Shown here: positions 57,384 to 64,000 of the stretch, in pieces
Numbering within the stretch: position 1 is the stretch's first letter
Layout of the letters: each line of letters begins with the position of its first letter
Assembly (NCBI RefSeq): GCF_910592395.1
Contig: NC_088323.1
Coordinates: 15,797,501 to 15,861,500, forward strand
Origin: Lineus longissimus
Taxonomy: Eukaryota; Nemertea; Pilidiophora; Heteronemertea; Lineidae
Length of the DNA: 64,000 bases
Reading direction: 5' to 3'
The notes under the pieces: generated by a model
Seen by the model: only the letters and a program-made list of their open reading frames with translations
The model's database searches: none
Told to the model about the DNA's origin: nothing
Position numbers and translations under genes: made by a program

Positions 57384-57962
57384 TTGTATGTGCAGGGCCC
57401 CACATTTAGTAGACATCCGTCCAACAGGCATGAATATCATGTATTTTGCTTTTTTAAAGATGAAATGAAAATCTTAACGTATTGGACGGCTATCTTTTAC
57501 CGCCACCTCTTGGCAATAAAGTCCTTCTTTGACTGTGACGACCGTATATGATGCGAATGGCATCCGACTAACTATTACAATATCCAATTCAATAATATGT
57601 TTATCGATTCTTAGAAAACATCCCAAATTAAAGTATGTTGAGAAGCTCAATACATTGACGATACCGATATGCTCCCGAACGCCAGTCGGATCAAGCCAAG
57701 CTACTAATTACATGTAGTTTTGCCCATTTTTTTACGTCGGGCTGTTCGTGCAAAGAAAAATCCCGGGCAATTTTCGCAGGCAAAGTGTTTTTGGCGGAGA
57801 AAATGGTAATTACCCAAAGAAATAGACGTATTTTTACCTGTGCGATACCATGTTGAAAGCTGGGATTCCGGATTGCAGGACGCGTTCTCCTGCACCACTC
57901 AAGTAACGAGATACTAGCAGCACAGATTACTTTTTAAAACTATGTAGAAAATATTCTATTTT
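57384..57962. other. No recognisable feature
   Basis: Single-copy sequence. Confidence 0.4.
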
Positions 57963-58080
57963 GAGTCTTTAACTACTCTATATAGAGTCTTTACCTACTC
58001 TATATAGATTCTTTATCTACTCTATATAGAGTCTTTACCTACTCTATATAGATTCTTTATCTACTCTATACAGATTCTAG
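57963..58080. repeat. 22-bp tandem array, five copies with 44-bp alternation
   Basis: Units such as GAGTCTTTACCTACTCTATA and GATTCTTTATCTACTCTATA (each plus TA) largely alternate from 57963. Confidence 0.9.
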
Positions 58081-58565
58081 ACAGGGAATTTTCTATGAGA
58101 TTTTATTTAGATTCTTTAAAATAATTTGTATTTATAGATTTTTCATAGATACTTACAAAAATAGAGATTTTGTCTGTGATATGAGACTGAGTGCGACAGC
58201 GACATTTCAGAGAGTTTGAAAGTGTTCGCTTCAAATATCAATGATCTTAACATTTGTAATTAAGATGCGAAAGTCAACAAGACGCACCGCTTTTAACATA
58301 CAATGTAATTCCTCCAGCCTTCATCAAATTGTAGTAACTTTGCATTTCATTATCGAGAGACTGTCACGACCATTTTGATGTGTTGACGTTATCCATATCC
58401 GCGCTCAACGTCTCCTGTGTGTATCTCGACACTGCTGGGGAGTCGGATAGCGAGGGGTATCCAACGCCAGATATCTAGTTACTAATTAGTTGTGGTGCGC
58501 GATTTCTGCGTGATGCGTAGCATGGGATGGTGTCAGGGGCAGCATGGTAACCACGCGCTTCCCTG
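58081..58565. other. No recognisable feature
   Basis: Single-copy sequence. Confidence 0.4.
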
Positions 58566-59064
58566 CGAGATCTACGGTGGCCCATAGAGGACATGCGTTT
58601 ATTTTCAATATAATAGAAAATTTTTCTTTTTACAATGCGTTTTTTTTCTCTCGAATTACAACCGCCGTCGGATTTATTTCTCACCGCCGAAAAAATAATT
58701 TCCACCGCTGGGTAAAAAATAATAATTCCCACCACCGCGGTGGAAATTAATATCGACCGCGGTGGAAATTAATATCCACCGCGGTGGAAATAATATCCAC
58801 CGCGGGAGCTAATTCGTTATTGACACCGGGTGGATATTATTTCCACCGCGGTCGATATTAATTTCCACCGCGGTCGATATTAATTTCCACCGCGGTGGTT
58901 GGAATTATTATTTTTTACCCAGCGGTGGAAATTATTTTTTCGGCGGTGAGAAATAAATCCGACGGCGGTTGTAATTCGAGAGAAAAAACGCATTGTAAAA
59001 AGTAAAAATTTTCTATTATATTGAAAATAAACGCATGTCCTCTATGGGCCACCGTAGAGATCTC
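58566..59064. mobile_element. 500-bp foldback palindrome
   Basis: The left arm from GAGATCTACGGTGGCCCATA and the right arm ending TATGGGCCACCGTAGAGATC mirror each other over about 240 bases per arm. The centre is near 58800-58830 (GCTAATTCGTTATTGACAC as loop). The inner arms hold repeats of CCACCGCGGTGG with AAATTAATAT spacers, themselves palindromic. Foldback-type element, no coding frame. Confidence 0.88.
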
Positions 59065-60046
59065 CTGACATTGGGTGGTTGATCGCTTCGTTCAGCTACA
59101 ATCAAACCTCGCGTCAGAAATTGGCAGAGGCGCAGTGACTTGGGACGAGGCTGATGTGTAGGGGTTCCTCACAGGGTGGAAACCGGAAGTCCGCACGCCT
59201 TGTGCTTATGCATAATATCAGCTTATTGGGGATTGTTTTCATCATAATAAATCAAAGTGCTGTTTCCAGCGTGTTAATTAGAAAAGCGCCACGTTAACCA
59301 CGACTACAATAAAGGGTTGAATGGTGAGGTCAGGGACCACTAACTTTGATCTGACGAACTCCTTTATTAGTCGCGAGGCATGTCGCCCATTTACCCACTA
59401 CCTTAAAGGATGAGTTACGGCATCATTTTAAATTGCCCTCATTTCTTCCTCCGAAAGTTTGAAAACTAAGTTTCGATGCTACGGCAAAAAATAAAATCAC
59501 ATGAATTGGTTCGTTTTAGCTCAAAATGGAAACACTGGACGCCAATTTAGTGTTATCGAGAATGCGGAACGCGGAAGACTACACAGGCATCTGACGCGAA
59601 CAATAGTTTAATCATTGGTGAAAAGCAACGCGAGAACGCCATTCGCCAGGATAAAAAGATGGTTGAAGCATCTCGTATTTTTCTTGCATAAATCCCTCAG
59701 CGGGGTGAGTAACAAAACCTGCCGGATACAGAGATAATGGTTTGTTCGTGCAAAAGACGACACCACTTCGAAAGCAGAGAACTCTGCTAGTTCATCACTG
59801 TGGTTTCTGATTATGCAATGAAATACAGTCCGCCGAGGCTGACGTAATCTCGCATTCGCTTCAGCTCGCAGTTACCATAAACACGTGAAAAACGGACTTG
59901 AATGACACTCTATACTCTTGGAAATAAAGGCCTTTATGCTTTTGAAAACCTACGCATTAGAAAGGGATTAACCAAAGCCCCGACCAAACCAAAACGGGGA
60001 AGCAGCTCATCAGGGGCTTTGTTGATTCGAACCTTGAACCAAGACG
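59065..60046. other. No recognisable feature
   Basis: Single-copy sequence. No supported gene. Confidence 0.4.
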
Positions 60047-62620
60047 GTGTGGCGATTCCCTACACCAACTTTGACCCAGTCTGGTCACGATGAACTCGAT
60101 CAGTGGCAGCCCGCGACGCTACTATACTGAGCCTTAGAGAACTTCCGTTCAGATTGTAAAATCACATCTATTTGAAATTGAGGAAGAATATATCACCAAA
60201 ACTCTTTTTAAGCATTTCATCCAGCGGTTCAGACTCACTCTGAGACCGAGTGACGACTTCCTACACCAACCTTGACCCATCCTGGTTGCGATGAACTCAA
60301 TCAGTCTCGGCCCTCGACGCTAATAAATTGAGTATCACAGCATATATCAGCGGCGTGCTGCTGGTCGATGATCTAATTGACAGGCTTCGATCGCCCATTA
60401 CCCCAAACAAAGTGAATGACACGTATCTCCTCATGGCTTACTATCGTGTAAATTTGATCTAAAAGATGCCTCCAGGGTTAGGGCTATTACCTCAGGGGGT
60501 GGTGTGGACATTCTCGACGCTGTCGAGGAAATGTTGGGGTAACTTTAAGGTCGAGCCGACCGTAATATATAGAGAGATGCGGCTGGGTTTGGAGTTATGG
60601 CTTGTCGAGAAATGCAGATAAATCAAAGCAGGGGGATGGTTTTGGCCAGGCCATCAGACTGTTCTTTAGCCCAGTCATGGCTGGCACTATCGTGTAAATG
60701 ACTCCCGATCCATGGTTGGAACCATTACCATACGGGTGGTGGTGACATTCTAGTCGCTGCCGGGGGAATGTAGGGGAAACAGTTCAGTCGAGCTACCGTT
60801 ATACAGAGAAATGTGGCCAAGTTTGGAGTTATGGCTTGTCGAGAAATGCACATGGATTAAGTGGGGAAGACGGTCCACATTCTAGTCATTTTCGAAGACA
60901 ATTCATGGTCGAGTTTTGACAAGCTTTTCAAGAAACCAACTGATCAGAGCTGGCAAGAAGTCCCATCAGGCAGTTTTTAGGCTTCTTCTCATGGTTTATA
61001 CCATTGTGTGAATTTCGTGTTAGGTCTACTACATTGAGTGTTTTTTACATCCGAATATCGGCAAGAATGACGCTCGTAGTGGGATTTTTCCGAATTTACC
61101 GCATATGAAAAATTCTACTATTTCGTCTTTTTACATGGGGTGCAACAAAATCGCCATTCTTTATGCCTCCTGGTCTTGGAGCCTGGACTTTGATATGTGA
61201 GGATCACATACGGAATCCGTTATCTGTGCTATTACGCAAAATCATTAATTAAGGTGGCTTTTTCTTGTCAATAAGTCTCCTCGTTATCGTAATTCGACGG
61301 CTGACCTTTTCTCCTATCTATAACTCGCACAACTGGGCGTCCCTTGAGGCGAGGATTCAGTGAAATTCAATGCCATGAACTTCAATGTCACCTTTACCTC
61401 CTCGGAGTACGTCGTCTCCGCATCCCTCAGCGGACGGCTGAACAATTAGGGTCAAGTTAGAATAGACCGCCGGGATTTACCAGGAAAGTACGATCGACTC
61501 AAATGTCCGGACACTTCGTCTCTGCAAGCCAAGTCACAATATCTACATCCTTGGCTGACCTTTCTCCGATATAAAACTCTCGCCACGGGTCATCCCCAGG
61601 CGAGGGTTGAAATTCACTCTTAATCAAGCGTCCCAGAGCTCGGTAGATTGGCCTGAACCAGGCTCGTCTAAGGATCAAGCCCGTCAATGTCAGAACCAAG
61701 TGGCATTATCGACCTTATCCGGTTACCAGCACTTTACGCCTGCCCCTGTCAGACAGGCGACGGCTTGAACTCACTCTATTTTGCACTATGCTCTATTTGC
61801 TCTTTATGAAATTGAGATGGTTTGTTTACATCGCTTTCGAGCTGTTCTTTAACATTCACCAGAGCACCCTGGAGTAGATTCGCATGATTGACTTAAAAAG
61901 CACTTAGTTTTAAACAAAAATTTAGTTTAAAACCGGTAGATACATGTACCAATGATTAGTGCATGTACCGACTAGACTTGTTCCGATCTTTAGCTCCCAT
62001 ATATCATCACAAGTGCCTCGCCATTTTGTTGGTATCCGAAAAGATATCCATTAACACGATCACGGAAGATCGGGGACATACTGCATTCCTTCATCAACCA
62101 TCCCGCCGCTGGTTTTCTACCCTTCCTATGTGCTATCCGTGACCACCAAACAGTATTCCAGTCACTGTGTCAAGTCCTGCGCGCCGAGTCTCAGATATTG
62201 GCAACTCGAGCAATGTCTCTCAGACTATTGGCGAGAGATCAGAAGGCGCTTGATAGCATTCCTGTATTGGTATTCTATGAATGCTGTTTCTAGGTGATGT
62301 GGAATTTGTTTTGAGATCACATTGGACGTGTTCTTTCTGTTGTAGCGGATGCAGTGTCATAGTGATTCCTCCCTAATATTTATGGAAGCCGGTACATTTC
62401 TTCTCTGAAGCCGAGTCTAAACGTCAGAAAATTCACTTCCGGCGAAATTAAACTGCACGTTTTAAATCTGGCTTGAAAACTAAACCCTTCTTGGAAATAG
62501 AACACATTTCCTCGACTACCATCGCTGATCAAGTTCCGCGCACACGCAGTCTTGGGGCAGCGACGCGAGAGCAGTGTCTCTCGGACTATCGGAGAGAGTC
62601 ACTGGCATTCCTGTCTGGAT
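60047..62620. repeat. Region of four degenerate local duplications
   Basis: Pairs by eye: 60047-60132 with 60248-60333; 60551-60630 with 60788-60865 (sharing GTTTGGAGTTATGGCTTGTC); 61298-61375 with 61551-61622; 62171-62270 with 62530-62620 (GCAGTGTCTCTCGGACTAT against GCAATGTCTCTCAGACTAT). All are direct. No gene. Confidence 0.6.
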
Positions 62621-63883
62621 GCTCCAACGATACTGTCTCTACTTTTAGGAGCGATTCCGTTTATTATTTCTTGTGTCAGTGTTTGTGATCTGACGTTCAG
62701 TAGCACGCTGCTAGCCATTTTCGAGTTAGATTCTGGACCCAGGGTTAAAGGAAAAACCGTATAATCCATATACTGAGACTTCTTAAGACGGTGGACTGCG
62801 GAGTTCTTTTCTGGCATTTTGAATTAGTAAGTAGGCAAGGCCATTCACTGTGCTTTCCGGAACCAAAAAACTATTGGAAGACTGCATTACAAGTTGAGTA
62901 AAGTCAGAAGATTGTCTCCACCGTCGTCGATATCAGACTATAAACCCGGCCGCCTCGGCCTACTTTACAGGTTGCTGACCAAGAAATAAAGCTCTGTTGT
63001 GGCGGGGCACATTGAAGGAAACTCGGGCTGTTGACAGATAAAAAACTGGATTTTTGCAATGTCTTCATTTAGCACTTGTGCGAGTACAACATGAGGACTG
63101 ATTGAGACATTTTGATTAAAAATGTTTAAACTGGGACAAAATCAACTGCGGGACGGAGGCCGAGTACAATTGCATACGAAGTCATTTCGAATGACGTTTC
63201 TTTGGTAAACTGGAGAGAAACTTTCGGCAAATGGGAGAAATCAAACGGGCTTGGATTACAGATGTTGGACTGCACACCAAAGAGAGTCAACTACAGACCA
63301 ATATCCCTACGGCAGCGCGACGGGTTATTCTGGACCAATTCACGCCACCTGGCTTTGTTTGCCTGAGAAACATAGTTCCGGCTGTTACAGTTCCCAGTTG
63401 ATAATTTCTAAGGGGATGTGCGCAGACTATTGATTAGCAGAGTTATTACCATTTTATGCAGTGTTCATGTTGCAGAATATTCGTGGAGGAAATAGACATT
63501 CCATCATGTGTTAATTAGCACGGACAGGTAGTTAATTACAGACCGTCTTCTCTACAAAGTGTTCGTCGTAAGATACACTTGACGGACCTAACTGCGCATA
63601 ATCAACGGGCGTTGGATTGTGCTTGTATATGAAGTGCGCACTGTTTGAATTTTTGGAGACACTCTTTAAGTGGTTCCTCAGAACTACTGACCACCCAGGA
63701 GGATAAAACTTACTCAACTGGCGTATTCCTTTGGATTTATGAACATAACGATTCTGATTTGGATTGAAGGGTAACTTTATGAAGGTAAGTTGCAATCGTT
63801 ATGTTTTTCATAACGTGAAGGCCTGTCCACCCCCATGTCATGAAAACTGTTTCGAGGGGTCAATGTTATGATGATATGCCATG
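62621..63883. other. No recognisable feature
   Basis: Single-copy sequence without a supported gene. Confidence 0.4.
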
Positions 63884-64000
63884 ATAACTCTTTCATAAGA
63901 CCAGTAGAACAATGGGAATTTAGGCCTGAGTGCGAGCGGGCTTTGTTTAAAGACAATGTACCGTATATTGGGCTAGGCCTGAATTCTTCAAGCTTCAATG
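63884..64000. repeat. Interspersed repeat, copy 2, cut by the window end
   Basis: Matches 43220-43335 (AGAACAATGGGAATTTAGGC and GGGCTTTGTTTAAAGACAAT). Confidence 0.75.

Overview
The window is animal nuclear DNA. Its single-exon, seven-helix receptors carry a CR1/L2-type LINE, a Harbinger (HARBI1-like) transposase, a pogo/Tigger-like fragment, a tRNA-derived SINE head and many miniature inverted-repeat elements (MITEs). This mix fits a marine invertebrate such as an echinoderm, hemichordate, cephalochordate or lophotrochozoan. The sequence alone does not let me name the phylum. There is no bacterial-style operon, no viral genome and no functional RNA gene.

From 1 to about 42000 lies a tandem, partly inverted cluster of nearly identical class A (rhodopsin-like) GPCR genes. 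Six are on the minus strand (2644-3738, 5784-6917, 9584-10696, 11778-12910 broken by a frameshift, 17054-18148, 21388-22539). A headless fragment (30062-30422) and one intact gene (37613-38764) are on the plus strand. I call them G1 to G8 in window order. Each intact gene has one coding exon behind a short intron. The intron holds a 200-bp MITE, a GTGAGT splice donor and a repeated upstream region. Two flank types (A and B) roughly alternate. A 14.4-kb higher-order duplication makes 1-5230 nearly identical to 14405-19641. The 24166-27156 and 13230-19720 segments reappear inverted at 30870-32814 and 36038-41940.

The receptors are invariant in intracellular loop 3, helix 7 and the proximal tail. 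They differ mainly at the top of helices 2, 3, 5 and 6 and in extracellular loops 2 and 3. That is the pattern expected of a receptor family with a fixed G-protein coupling face and a diversifying ligand pocket. They also share departures from the class A plan: no cysteine at 3.25, ERF for DRY, an L-E-T-P motif in helix 6, and an N-terminus built from a 39-bp repeat encoding N-glycosylation sequons.

From 42000 to 64000 I recognise no host gene. This part holds LINE 3' fragments (44045, 46910 and 52988), one with a MITE nested inside it. It also holds several MITE families, 61-bp, 46-bp and 22-bp tandem arrays, a 500-bp foldback palindrome at 58566-59064, a 1-kb TIR element at 56384-57383 and ancient degenerate local duplications at 52.5-54.0 and 60.0-62.6 kb.
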